NCBI RefSeq assembly: GCF_014205055.1
Contig: NZ_JACHMS010000001.1
Coordinates: 4,154,001-4,218,000 of the forward strand
Direction: 5' to 3'
DNA length: 64,000 nucleotides
Origin: Streptomyces luteogriseus
GTDB lineage: Bacteria; Actinomycetota; Actinomycetes; Streptomycetales; Streptomycetaceae
The notes under the pieces are model-generated. The model had not been told where the DNA came from. It saw nothing but the letters and a program-made list of their open reading frames with translations, and searched no databases. Made by a program: the position numbers and the translations under genes. Positions 48,652 to 56,633 of this stretch are shown here, one piece after another. The number at the start of each line of letters is the position of its first letter. The stretch's first letter is position 1.

Positions 48652-49857
48652 TCAGGACCGCAAACGTCCGCCTTCGGGGGCTTCGCGCCCGTCTCTCCTG
48701 CGGACGGCGAACACCGTGGTGTCGTCGGCCAGGCGCCCGCCGCATTGCCGCAGTGTGCCGTCCCGTACGAAGGCGGCGAGGCGGGCCGGTTCGGCGGTTC
48801 CGGGGTCCTCGGCGACGGCCCGTCTCACCTCGTCGGCGAGCGGGTAGAACGCGCCGGTGCCGTCGCGGGCCTCGGTCACGCCGTCCGTCACCAGCAGCAG
48901 CGTCTCGTCGGCGGAGACCCGCCACCGCCGGACCTGCGGCGGTCCGGGCGCGAGCCCCCGGAAGCCGAGCGGCAGCCCGGGCGCCGCCGACAGGGTGCGC
49001 ACCCCGCCCGGCCCGACGGCGAGCGGCGGCTCGTGGCCGAACAGCAGGACGTCCACCGCCTCCCGGTCGTCGTCGGGGAAGGCGAGCAGGACGGCCGTGG
49101 CGAACCGGTCGCCGTCGGAGCGGCCGAGGGCGACGGTGTGCCCGCGGTGCCGCATCATCCGCGTCTCCAGCCGCTCGCCGACCGTGACCAGCTCCCTCTC
49201 GTGGTACGCGGCCTCACGGAACGTGCCGAGCAGCGCGGCCGCCGCCTCCACCGCCCCCAGGCCCTTGCCCTGCACGTCGCCGACCAGCACGCGGGTGCCG
49301 TGCGGGCCGGGCTGGATGTCGTAGAAGTCGCCGCCGACGCGGGCGTGGGCGTCGGCGGTGAGGTAGACACCGGCGTGGTCGAGGCCGCCCCAGCCGGGTG
49401 GCAGCGGGCGCAGCACGGTGCGGCGGACGGTGTCGGTGACGTCGCTCATGTGCAGCGCGCGGTACTCGTCCCGCACGCGGATCGCACAGGCCAGGGTGGC
49501 GAGGATGCCGCCGAGGGCGACGAGGACGAAGTCGGCGCGGCCGGCCCGGTATTCGTGCGGCCAGGTGCTGTCGGCGACGACGTACGTCACCAGGGAGAGG
49601 ACCGCGAAGAGGGCCGTGCCCCACACCCCGCAGATCGAGGCGGCGATGGCGGGTACCAGCACGATCCAGGAGATCATGCGGAACTCGCCGATGGTGTGGT
49701 AGTCGGCCACGGCGATGGCGACGAGCAGCAGCAACGGCGGCACCCAGGCCACGCTGCGGCCCCGCACCCGCAGCAGTTCCTGGCGCCGCACGACGTCGCG
49801 GCGCCCGGCCCGCGCGTGCGGGACGAGCGGGCCGTGCCCCTCGCGGTGGCGGCTCAC
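48652..49857 (-). CDS. Membrane-anchored SpoIIE/PP2C-type protein phosphatase
   Basis: A 401-residue protein. Residues about 36-110 form three or four membrane helices (WVPPLLLLVAIAVADYH, WIVLVPAIAASICGVWG, ALFAVLSLVTYVV). From about 150 to the end is a SpoIIE phosphatase domain with metal-site words VGGDFYDI, LVGDVQGKG, LLLVTDGVTEARD and LADDTTVFAVRR. These enzymes dephosphorylate anti-sigma antagonists in partner-switching networks. No anti-sigma pair is adjacent. The start is GTG 49857. The gap to the divergent membrane protein holds a 14-bp palindrome. Confidence 0.9.
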   Translation of the reverse strand: MSRHREGHGPLVPHARAGRRDVVRRQELLRVRGRSVAWVPPLLLLVAIAVADYHTIGEFRMISWIVLVPAIAASICGVWGTALFAVLSLVTYVVADSTWPHEYRAGRADFVLVALGGILATLACAIRVRDEYRALHMSDVTDTVRRTVLRPLPPGWGGLDHAGVYLTADAHARVGGDFYDIQPGPHGTRVLVGDVQGKGLGAVEAAAALLGTFREAAYHERELVTVGERLETRMMRHRGHTVALGRSDGDRFATAVLLAFPDDDREAVDVLLFGHEPPLAVGPGGVRTLSAAPGLPLGFRGLAPGPPQVRRWRVSADETLLLVTDGVTEARDGTGAFYPLADEVRRAVAEDPGTAEPARLAAFVRDGTLRQCGGRLADDTTVFAVRRRDGREAPEGGRLRS

Positions 49858-49940
49858 GGCCCCAGCGAAACACGGGCCCGCACCGGCCGCATCCCGTTCC
49901 CCCCGCACCGCCGACTTGCCAGGGGCTGCCCGCCGGTGTG

Positions 49941-49954
49941 CCCTGGATCCAGGG
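49941..49954. promoter_or_regulatory. 14-bp perfect palindrome
   Basis: CCCTGGATCCAGGG lies in the 121-bp gap between the divergent phosphatase gene and the membrane-protein gene, 25 bp before the latter's start. It could be an operator; the regulator is unknown. Confidence 0.4.
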
Positions 49955-49978
49955 GCAGGGACAGAGAGGAGAGCTGTC

Positions 49979-50419
49979 ATGGCTCATGCGGCACCCGCCT
50001 CACGCAGGATGATCACGCAACGCCGTAGGCCCGATGTGTTCGGCCCGCGGATCCACACCGCCGTGAAGGTCGGCCTGCCCGTGGTGCTCGGACTGGTCTA
50101 CGGCTTCTGGGTCGCGGCCAACCAGCGTCACGGCGGGCCCATCACCGGCTGGAACCTGCTGTTCGGCTTCGTCACGGCGCTCGTGTTCGCCGTGCTGTTC
50201 GCCGCCGTGTGCGCGCTGGCACCGCTGCTGCCCCGCGAACTGCACGCGCTGTGCTGGTTCGTCTTCACGGGCTGCGCGGTCGGCTTCCTCTACAGCCAGA
50301 CCGGTGCGTCCGTGTACAGCTCCGGCGGCCTGGGGCTGCTGGTGGGGGCGGGCGTCCTGGCGATGGTGTTCTACCGCTACTACACACACGAGGACGCCGC
50401 GGGCCGGCGGATCGGCTGA
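49979..50419 (+). CDS. Small integral membrane protein
   Basis: A 146-residue protein with four hydrophobic helices (about 28-47, 56-82, 92-104, 113-131). No Cys/His cluster or known domain is seen. The ATG 49979 is preceded by GAGAGGAGAG, a strong ribosome site. Its C-terminus is short and charged. The function is unknown. Confidence 0.75.
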   Translation: MAHAAPASRRMITQRRRPDVFGPRIHTAVKVGLPVVLGLVYGFWVAANQRHGGPITGWNLLFGFVTALVFAVLFAAVCALAPLLPRELHALCWFVFTGCAVGFLYSQTGASVYSSGGLGLLVGAGVLAMVFYRYYTHEDAAGRRIG

Positions 50420-50568
50420 CGGAGCTCAGGACACCCGTTCGGGTGAGTCCGCCGAAGGGCCCGTGACAGCCGCTTCTCGCAGGTGGAGTGGGCTGCGGGG
50501 CGACCGATGTGCGGCCGGACCCCGTCGTTGCGCTCGCGGGCCGGGCCGCGGGCGCCTTGCCTGGAAGG

Positions 50569-51537
50569 GTGTCCGACCGCGACCGGGCGCCCCGTCCCGA
50601 GAAGGCGCCCCCACGAGCGCGGAACGTCCTGTCGGCCGTTCTGCTCGTCCTCGCCTGCCTGCTCGTGCCGTTCGGGGCGCTCGCGTCCTGGGCGGCCCAC
50701 GGGCTCACCGACACCGGCCGCTACGTGCGGACGATGGCGCCGCTCGGCGCCGACCCGGACGTGCGGCGCGCCGTCGCGGACGCCGTGGGGGACGGCGTCA
50801 TGCGGGAGGCCGGGCGCGAGGCCGACACCGGACCGCTGCGCGGGGCGGTCGGGCCCTTCGTGCACGACGCGGCCCGTTCCTTCACCCGCACCGAGGCGTA
50901 CCGCGCGGCCTGGGACGCGGCGAACCGGGCCGTGCACGACGCGGTGCTGCGCGCCCTGCGCGACGACGGCGCCCGCGGAGCCCCGGTCACCGTCGACGCG
51001 GCCCCCGTCATCGCCCGGGTCAAACAGCGACTCTCCGACGACCACGTGCCGTTCGCCCACCGCATCCCGGTCACGCACACGCGGATCCCGGTGCTCCCGG
51101 CCGAGGACGTGGACCGACTGCGCAAGGGGTACCACGTGCTGGACACCGCCGCCTTCTGGCTGCCGCTCGCCGCCGCCGTCCTCGCGGTCGCCGCGATCGG
51201 CGTCGCCACGTGCCGCCGCCGCGCGGTCACCGCCCTCGGCCTGGGCACGGCCCTGGGCGGCGCGCTGCTGGCCCTCGCCGTGGCGGTCGGCCGCCGCCTC
51301 ACCCTCGCCGACCTGCCCGACGCCCTCCACCGCCCGGCCGCGGGCGCCGTCTACGACGCCCTCACCGCCACCCTGAGCACGGTGGCCTGGCTGCTGTGCC
51401 TGCTGGGCCTGACGGTGGCGGCGGGGGCCTGGGTCACGGGCCGGTACGGTCCCCGGCTCGTCGCGCGGCGACATGCGCCAGGGTCCGCAGTGCCCGTCGC
51501 AGATCCGGTTCCGGCGCCGACGCGAGCCCGAGCCTGA
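50569..51537 (+). CDS. Integral membrane protein, unrecognised
   Basis: A 322-residue protein from GTG 50569 (GGAAGG just ahead); an earlier GTG at 50488 would add 27 unremarkable residues. One helix lies near the N-terminus (VLSAVLLVLACLLVPFGALASWAAHG), a large extracytoplasmic domain of about 130 residues follows (DTGRYVRTMAPLGADPDVRRAVADAV), and three helices lie in the C-terminal third. The GADPDVRRA pattern is common in Streptomyces membrane proteins of unknown role. Its 3' end overlaps the convergent MocR gene by 104 bp. Confidence 0.72.
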   Translation: MSDRDRAPRPEKAPPRARNVLSAVLLVLACLLVPFGALASWAAHGLTDTGRYVRTMAPLGADPDVRRAVADAVGDGVMREAGREADTGPLRGAVGPFVHDAARSFTRTEAYRAAWDAANRAVHDAVLRALRDDGARGAPVTVDAAPVIARVKQRLSDDHVPFAHRIPVTHTRIPVLPAEDVDRLRKGYHVLDTAAFWLPLAAAVLAVAAIGVATCRRRAVTALGLGTALGGALLALAVAVGRRLTLADLPDALHRPAAGAVYDALTATLSTVAWLLCLLGLTVAAGAWVTGRYGPRLVARRHAPGSAVPVADPVPAPTRARA

Positions 51538-52780
51538 CGGCGTCGGGCGTGTGCCCGGGGGCGACGGCGAAGGCGGGGCCGGGTGTGACGGCGATGCCGT
51601 GCGCCGCGGCGGCGGCCGTGAAGGTGTCGGCGCGCCACGGCGCGGGCAGCTCCCACCAGGCGAAGTAGGCACCCGGGTCGGACCGTACGGCGAAGCCCGC
51701 CAGTTCCTCGGCGAGGATCCGCTGCCGTCGTGCCGCGTCCGCCCGCTTGGCCGCCACCAGCCGCGCCACCGTCCCCTCCCCGGCCCACCGCACGGCCGCC
51801 TCCAGCGCGAACCGCCCCGCGCTCCAGCCGCCCGACCGCACCGCCCGGGCCACGGCGTCGACCCGGTGCGGCGGCACGACGAGGAACCCGGCGGTGAGCC
51901 CCGGGGCGACCCGCTTGGAGAGCCCGTCGACGACGTGGGTGAGGGCCGGGGCGTGCACGGCGAGCGGATCACCCGGCTCCCGGAGGAAGGACCAGATGCG
52001 GTCCTCCACCACCGGCAGGTTCAGGTCGTGGACCAGCTGGGCGAGTTGCAGCAGCCGCGGCCGGCTCGTCGTCAGGGACGTCGGGTTGTGCAGCGTCGGC
52101 TGCACGTAGAGGGCGGACAGCGGAGCCGAGCGGTGCGCGGCCGCCACGGCCGGCGGGAGCAGCCCGGACGCGTCCCCGGCCAGCGGCACCAGCGTGATGC
52201 CGAGCCGCGCCGCGATCTCCTTGACCAGCGGATACGTCAGCTGCTCCACCCCGACCCGGCCGCCCGGCCGGACCAGCGATGCCAGTACGGCGGCGATGGC
52301 CTGCCGGGCGTTGCCGGTGAACAGCAGCCGCTCGGGGGCGGGGCGCCAGCCCGGGGTGGTGAGCAGGGTGGCCGCGGCCTCCCGGGCGGCCTCGGTGCCG
52401 GTGGCGGCGGCCGGTAACAGCGCCTCGGCGAGCACGTCGGGGCGCAGCAGCGGCGCGAGGACGGGGGCGAGCAGCTCCGGCTGGCCGGGCGTGACCGGGT
52501 AATTGAGCTCCAGGTTGACGGGCGCGGCGGCCGGCCCGGGCTCGATGAGCGCCTGCCCCGCCGGGCCGGCCGGTGCGGCCCGTACGAAGGTGCCGCGCCC
52601 GACCTCTCCGACGACCAGCCCGCGCCGCACGAGTTCGCCGTACACCCGCCCGGCGGTCGACGGTGCGATGCCGCGCCGTCGTGCGAACGCCCGCTGCGGC
52701 GGCAGCCGTTGCCCGGGCCGCAGCCGGCCGGTGGCGATGTCGTCGGCGATGCGGTCGGCGATGCGCCGGTAGTCACTCAT
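51434..52780 (-). CDS. MocR-type (GntR-aminotransferase) transcriptional regulator
   Basis: A 448-residue regulator. Residues 1-70 are a GntR winged helix (RIADRIADDIATGRLRPGQRLPPQRAFARRRGIAPSTAGRVYGEL). The rest is a fold-type I aminotransferase domain, with the PLP lysine in LSKRVAPGL (about 295) and the NPTS and VVEDRIW words in place. Such proteins use PLP as effector. The ATG at 52780 is the natural start. In front of it lie two direct repeats of the form expected for MocR binding, and the next gene is a divergent alpha/beta hydrolase, the likely target. Confidence 0.9.
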   Translation of the reverse strand: MSDYRRIADRIADDIATGRLRPGQRLPPQRAFARRRGIAPSTAGRVYGELVRRGLVVGEVGRGTFVRAAPAGPAGQALIEPGPAAAPVNLELNYPVTPGQPELLAPVLAPLLRPDVLAEALLPAAATGTEAAREAAATLLTTPGWRPAPERLLFTGNARQAIAAVLASLVRPGGRVGVEQLTYPLVKEIAARLGITLVPLAGDASGLLPPAVAAAHRSAPLSALYVQPTLHNPTSLTTSRPRLLQLAQLVHDLNLPVVEDRIWSFLREPGDPLAVHAPALTHVVDGLSKRVAPGLTAGFLVVPPHRVDAVARAVRSGGWSAGRFALEAAVRWAGEGTVARLVAAKRADAARRQRILAEELAGFAVRSDPGAYFAWWELPAPWRADTFTAAAAAHGIAVTPGPAFAVAPGHTPDAVRLGLASAPEPDLRRALRTLAHVAARRAGDRTGP

Positions 52781-52799
52781 CGGCCGGTCTCCCCCTTGG

Positions 52800-52833
52800 A
52801 TTGCACCGAGAGCAAAGATCTTATTGCACTGAG
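52800..52833. promoter_or_regulatory. Direct repeats ahead of the MocR gene
   Basis: ATTGCACCGAG (52800-52810) and ATTGCACTGAG (52823-52833) repeat in the same orientation at a 23-bp pitch, about two helical turns. The site lies in the 79-bp divergent gap with the hydrolase gene. Direct repeats are the known mode of MocR binding. Confidence 0.65.
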
Positions 52834-52859
52834 TAGTTGGGCGGCCTAGGGTCGACGCC

Positions 52860-53669
52860 ATGGCACCCTTCCTGGCATACGAGGACAAAGACCCCGATAC
52901 GCATCGGGTACCCCTGGTTCTCGTCCACGGCCATCCCTTCGACCGCACGATGTGGGCCCCGCAGCTCGAGAGGTTCCCGGGTACCCGTCGCGTCATCGCA
53001 CCCGACCTGCGCGGCTACGGCGCCTCCCCCACGGCCCCGGCCGTCACGGACTTCTCGGCATTCGCCCGGGACATCGAGGCCCTGCTGGACGAGCTGGAGG
53101 TGGAGTCGTTCGTCCTGGCGGGCCTGTCGATGGGCGGGCAGATCGTCATGGACTGCTACCGCCTGTTCCCCGAGCGCGTCCGCGGCCTGGTCCTCGCCGA
53201 CACCTTCCCGGCGGCGGAGACCCCCGAGGGCGTGCGCACCCGCGACGCCATGGCGGACCGCCTCCTCGCGGAGGGCATGCGCGGCTACGCCGACGAGGTC
53301 CTGGAACGGATGGTCGCCCCGTACGCGTCCGCCGAGGTCAAGGCGCACGTGCACGGCATGATGACCGCCACCGCACCCGAGGGCGCCGCCGCGGCCCTGC
53401 GCGCCCGGGCCCGCCGCCCCGACTACACCGCCCTGCTGCCGCGCGTCTCCGTCCCGGCCCTGGTCGTCGTGGGAGCGGACGACACCTTCACACCCGTCTC
53501 CGACGCCCTGGCCCTGCACGCGGCCCTCCCGGACGCGGAGCTGCACATCATCGACGGGTCCGCTCACATGCCCAACCTGGAGCGCCCGGAGGTGTTCGAC
53601 GCCGCGCTGGAGGAGTTCCTGGCCCGGGTCGATGCCCGGCAACCTTCCCCCGCCCCGCCCCGTCTTTGA
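52860..53669 (+). CDS. Alpha/beta hydrolase
   Basis: A 269-residue cytoplasmic hydrolase. The nucleophile elbow is GLSMGG (about 95-100), the oxyanion motif VHGHPFDRTMW (about 23-33), the acid lies in VVGADDTFTPV (about 205) and the catalytic His in GSAHMPNLERP (about 240). This is the common lyso-esterase/dienelactone-like layout; the substrate is unknown. The ATG at 52860 follows GGTCGACGCC with no strong ribosome site. It is probably controlled by the adjacent MocR regulator. Confidence 0.88.
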   Translation: MAPFLAYEDKDPDTHRVPLVLVHGHPFDRTMWAPQLERFPGTRRVIAPDLRGYGASPTAPAVTDFSAFARDIEALLDELEVESFVLAGLSMGGQIVMDCYRLFPERVRGLVLADTFPAAETPEGVRTRDAMADRLLAEGMRGYADEVLERMVAPYASAEVKAHVHGMMTATAPEGAAAALRARARRPDYTALLPRVSVPALVVVGADDTFTPVSDALALHAALPDAELHIIDGSAHMPNLERPEVFDAALEEFLARVDARQPSPAPPRL

Positions 53670-53712
53670 GGGAGGATTCGGGCATCCCATCCCGCGAACG
53701 GAAGGCCGGGCC

Positions 53713-54714
53713 TTGGACACCGCCGCTGCCGAGTGGACCGCCAGGGACGACGGGCGCGAGCACCGCCCGCCCGGACGGCGGTCCGGCGCCTGGTGTGCGG
53801 GCCTGCTGTTCACCGGGGTGAGCGTGGTCGTCGGCTTCCGCACCGCCGACAGCGACGGCATCACGCCCGTCCCTCAGTTCCTCGCCTTCCTCCCCTGGCT
53901 GCTCGTCCCCACCGCCCTCGGGCTGCTGCTCACACTGCTGTCCCGCTGGTGGCCGGGAACGGTGTGGGGAGTCGTGCTGCTCGGCCTGCTGGCCTGGTTC
54001 ATCGAGCCGTACGGCAAGACCGACGACCCCTCGGGCCGGCCGGTCGCCGAGCTGCGGGTGCTGACCTCCAACGTCGAGTTCGGCCAGGGCACCGCCTCCC
54101 TCGTCGCCGCCGTACGCCGCGAGAAACCGGACGTGGTGTTCGTGGAGGAGTGCGACTACGCGTGCGACGCGCTGCTGAAGCGGGACCTCTCCCAGGGCTA
54201 CCCGCACCGCCGGGCCGTGGAGGGCGGCGGCTCCGAGGGCTCCGTCATCCTCAGCCGCTTCCCGCTGCGGCCCGCCGAGGGCGTGCGCGGCACGATGGGC
54301 ATGCCCGCGGCGGTCGCCGACGTCGACGGGCACGCCGTACGGCTGCAACTCGCCCACCCCATGCCCCCGCTGCCCGGCCAGGTGGACCTCTGGCGCCGGG
54401 AGCTGGGCGCCCTGCGCGACGCGGCCACCACCGACCCGGGCACCCCCCTGGTCCTGGCCGGCGACTTCAACGCCTCCCAGGACCACGCCGCCTTCCGCCG
54501 CATCCTCGACACCGGCCTGCGCGACGCCTCCCGCCTGGACGGCGCCGACCGCACGGCCACCTGGCCGGCCCGGACGGCGCCCACGCTCGGCGCCCAGATC
54601 GACCACGTGCTGGTGTCGGAGGAGTTCGGGGCGAGCCGCACCCGCATCCTGGACCTGGCCGACACCGACCACCGGGCGGTCGTCACGGACCTCACACTCC
54701 ACGAGCCCCGCTGA
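53713..54714 (+). CDS. Membrane-anchored endonuclease/exonuclease/phosphatase-family protein
   Basis: A 333-residue protein from TTG 53713 (GGAAGG ahead); an ATG at 53632, overlapping the previous gene, is less likely because it adds a non-homologous leader. Three helices occupy about 24-100. The EEP domain follows with LTSNVEFGQGT, EECDYACDALL, GDFNASQDHAAF and the closing DHRAVV motif. Such proteins cleave phosphodiesters of DNA, lipids or signalling nucleotides; here the active site should face outside. A huge hairpin terminator lies beyond its stop. Confidence 0.85.
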   Translation: MDTAAAEWTARDDGREHRPPGRRSGAWCAGLLFTGVSVVVGFRTADSDGITPVPQFLAFLPWLLVPTALGLLLTLLSRWWPGTVWGVVLLGLLAWFIEPYGKTDDPSGRPVAELRVLTSNVEFGQGTASLVAAVRREKPDVVFVEECDYACDALLKRDLSQGYPHRRAVEGGGSEGSVILSRFPLRPAEGVRGTMGMPAAVADVDGHAVRLQLAHPMPPLPGQVDLWRRELGALRDAATTDPGTPLVLAGDFNASQDHAAFRRILDTGLRDASRLDGADRTATWPARTAPTLGAQIDHVLVSEEFGASRTRILDLADTDHRAVVTDLTLHEPR

Positions 54715-54731
54715 CCCGGTGCCTCTCCGTG

Positions 54732-54781
54732 CACGCGGATACGGCCGCCCCGCGCTGGAGCGGGGCGGCCGTATCCGCGTG
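54732..54781. terminator. Perfect 22-bp hairpin between convergent genes
   Basis: Arms at 54732-54753 and 54760-54781 pair perfectly over 22 bp around a six-base loop (GCTGGA). It lies between the stops of the EEP protein and the snapalysin gene and should stop transcription from both sides. Confidence 0.9.
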
Positions 54782-54787
54782 GGGGCC

Positions 54788-55465
54788 TCAGCGGGCCGAC
54801 TTCTCCAGGGCCTTGTCCATCGCCGCCGCGAAGCCGTTGGCCCACAGGCGGTTGACACGGGACCGCTCGGTCGCGTTCGGGACGGCGTTGGTGCAGGACG
54901 GGCCGGGCCCGCCGCCGGACATCAGCTCACTGCACGGGCCCGAGTAGTGGTCGGGCAGACCGAGGACGTGACCGGTCTCGTGGGCGGTGACCCGCGTGGA
55001 GTCGTACTGCTGGTTCTGGCGGTAGTCCAGGAAGATGTAGCCGCTGCCGTGGCCGTCGGTGGAGGCGTACGAGCCGCGGGAGTCGTTGCCCTCCCGGTAG
55101 CTGAAGTCGGCCGCCGAGGCGGAGCCCGACTGGAGCTTCACGTTCGACACCGAGCTGTTCCATATCTGGGTGCTGCGCGCTATCTGGGCGCTGAACGTGG
55201 GCGCGCGGGAGGCGTCGTAGACGACGGTGACGGCCGCGGTGGCACTCGGGTTCTCGGCGCGCTTCTCGGCGACGGACTTCAGGACCGCCTGGAAGAAGGC
55301 TCTGCTCGCGTCGGAGTCGGCGGACCGGGCCGACGGGGCCGACGGGGCGACGAACCCGGCGTGGGGCTCCGCGACCGGGGACGCCGCGGCGGGGGAAGCC
55401 GTTCCGAGTCCGGCCATGGTGAGGCCGAGGCCGAGAACCGCCAGGGAGGAAAGGGACTTTCGCAT
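54788..55465 (-). CDS. snpA: Snapalysin-type secreted metalloprotease
   Basis: A 225-residue exported protease. The signal peptide is residues 1-28 (PAAA); a propeptide follows to about 80. The zinc motif HETGHVLGLPDHY (about 161-173) is the HEXXHXXGXXD type of family M7. The C-terminal half carries two Cys (PCSELMS, SCTNAVP) for a disulphide. This family comprises small neutral proteases of Streptomyces that cut at aromatic residues. The start ATG 55465 has AAGGAG ahead. It is divergent from a LysR gene, the classic activator arrangement for this protease. Confidence 0.92.
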   Translation of the reverse strand: MRKSLSSLAVLGLGLTMAGLGTASPAAASPVAEPHAGFVAPSAPSARSADSDASRAFFQAVLKSVAEKRAENPSATAAVTVVYDASRAPTFSAQIARSTQIWNSSVSNVKLQSGSASAADFSYREGNDSRGSYASTDGHGSGYIFLDYRQNQQYDSTRVTAHETGHVLGLPDHYSGPCSELMSGGGPGPSCTNAVPNATERSRVNRLWANGFAAAMDKALEKSAR

Positions 55466-55637
55466 CGAGGACTCCTTGGGTGGGGTTGAGTCTCACCGGT
55501 GAGTCTCGATGCCTGTGCGGTGCCTGTGATGATGGCAACCGGGGATAGGGCCGCGCTATCGGCTGCCCAATTCACCTGGTTTAGCGATGAATTATGTGGC
55601 TGGTTAACGCCGCGATTCCGCTTTAGCCTCACAGAGC
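55466..55637. promoter_or_regulatory. Divergent control region of snapalysin and its LysR gene
   Basis: A 172-bp gap, AT-rich near the LysR gene, containing GGTTTAGCGATGAATTATG and CTGGTTAACGCC. GGTTTAGC and GGTTAACG are similar half-sites about 24 bp apart, plausible LysR contacts. The protease promoter lies towards 55500. Confidence 0.4.
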
Positions 55638-56597
55638 ATGGAGCTCGAGGTGAGGCACCTCCGCGCGCTGTGCGCCATAGCCGACACCGGCAGTCTGCAC
55701 CGCGCCGCCCGGCAGCTGGGCGTCGCCCAGCCGTCGTTGAGCACACAACTGCGCCGCATCGAGCAGGAGCTGGGCGGACCGCTCTTCCTGCGCTCCCACA
55801 CCGGCTGCCGTCCCACCCCGCTCGGCCGCCTGGTGCTGAGCCGCGCCCGCCCGCTCATGGCCGACCTGCACCTGCTGGTCACCGAGGCGAGGGCGGCGGC
55901 GTCCGGCGGCGCCGAGCTCCGCATCGGCTCGACGGCGAGCAAGGCCCTGGCGGGCTGGCTGCGCCGGCTGCGCGCGCACGGCCGGAACCCCAGCCTCCAC
56001 ATGAACGTCTCGCCCAACGCCCTGCTCCGCATGGTCGCCGACGGCCAGCTCGACGTCGCCTTCGTGCACGAGGTGGAGGGCTGCCCGCTGCGCATCCCCG
56101 CGGAGCTCCGGCTACGCGTCCTGGTGGAGCGCGAACCGCAGTGCGTGTCCCTGCCCGTCGACCATCCGGCGGCCGTGAAGCAGGAGGTCGACCTGGCCGA
56201 CCTGGCCGGCGACCGCTGGATGATCGACCCCACCGTCGACGGCGAATGGGACGCCGTCCAGCGGATGTTCCGCGCCGCCCGCGTCAGCCCCCATGTCCTG
56301 CACGGCGACTACCACACGGCCGACGCCCTGGTCGCGACCGGCGAGGTCGTCACCGTCTGCCAGCCGACCCGCACCCCCCGCCCCGACATGGCGGTACGCC
56401 GCCTCAAGGGCGACCCGCTCGGCGTACGGCTGCTCGCCGCGGCCCGCACGGAGACCGACCTCGACGGCGTCTACCCCGCGCTGGAGGAGGCCTACGGGGA
56501 GGTGGCCCGGCAGGCACCGGCCTACCGGGAGTGGCTGGAGCGGGACTGGCTGGACCCCGGGGGCCCTCTCCGACCCCCGAGCCCGGCCCTTCCGTGA
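55638..56597 (+). CDS. LysR-family regulator of snapalysin
   Basis: A 319-residue LysR protein. The winged helix is LEVRHLRALCAIADTGSLHRAARQLGVAQPSLSTQLRRIEQELG (about 3-46). The effector domain follows with LRIGSTASKALAGWL and an ordinary two-lobe pattern. The ATG 55638 is the evident start. Its position divergent from snapalysin is the arrangement of the SnpR/MprR activators, so control of that protease is very likely. It is convergent with the phosphatase gene, 36 bp away. Confidence 0.9.
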   Translation: MELEVRHLRALCAIADTGSLHRAARQLGVAQPSLSTQLRRIEQELGGPLFLRSHTGCRPTPLGRLVLSRARPLMADLHLLVTEARAAASGGAELRIGSTASKALAGWLRRLRAHGRNPSLHMNVSPNALLRMVADGQLDVAFVHEVEGCPLRIPAELRLRVLVEREPQCVSLPVDHPAAVKQEVDLADLAGDRWMIDPTVDGEWDAVQRMFRAARVSPHVLHGDYHTADALVATGEVVTVCQPTRTPRPDMAVRRLKGDPLGVRLLAAARTETDLDGVYPALEEAYGEVARQAPAYREWLERDWLDPGGPLRPPSPALP

Positions 56598-56633
56598 ACC
56601 GCTCTCCCTTACGGACCTCTGCCGCCGGACGGC

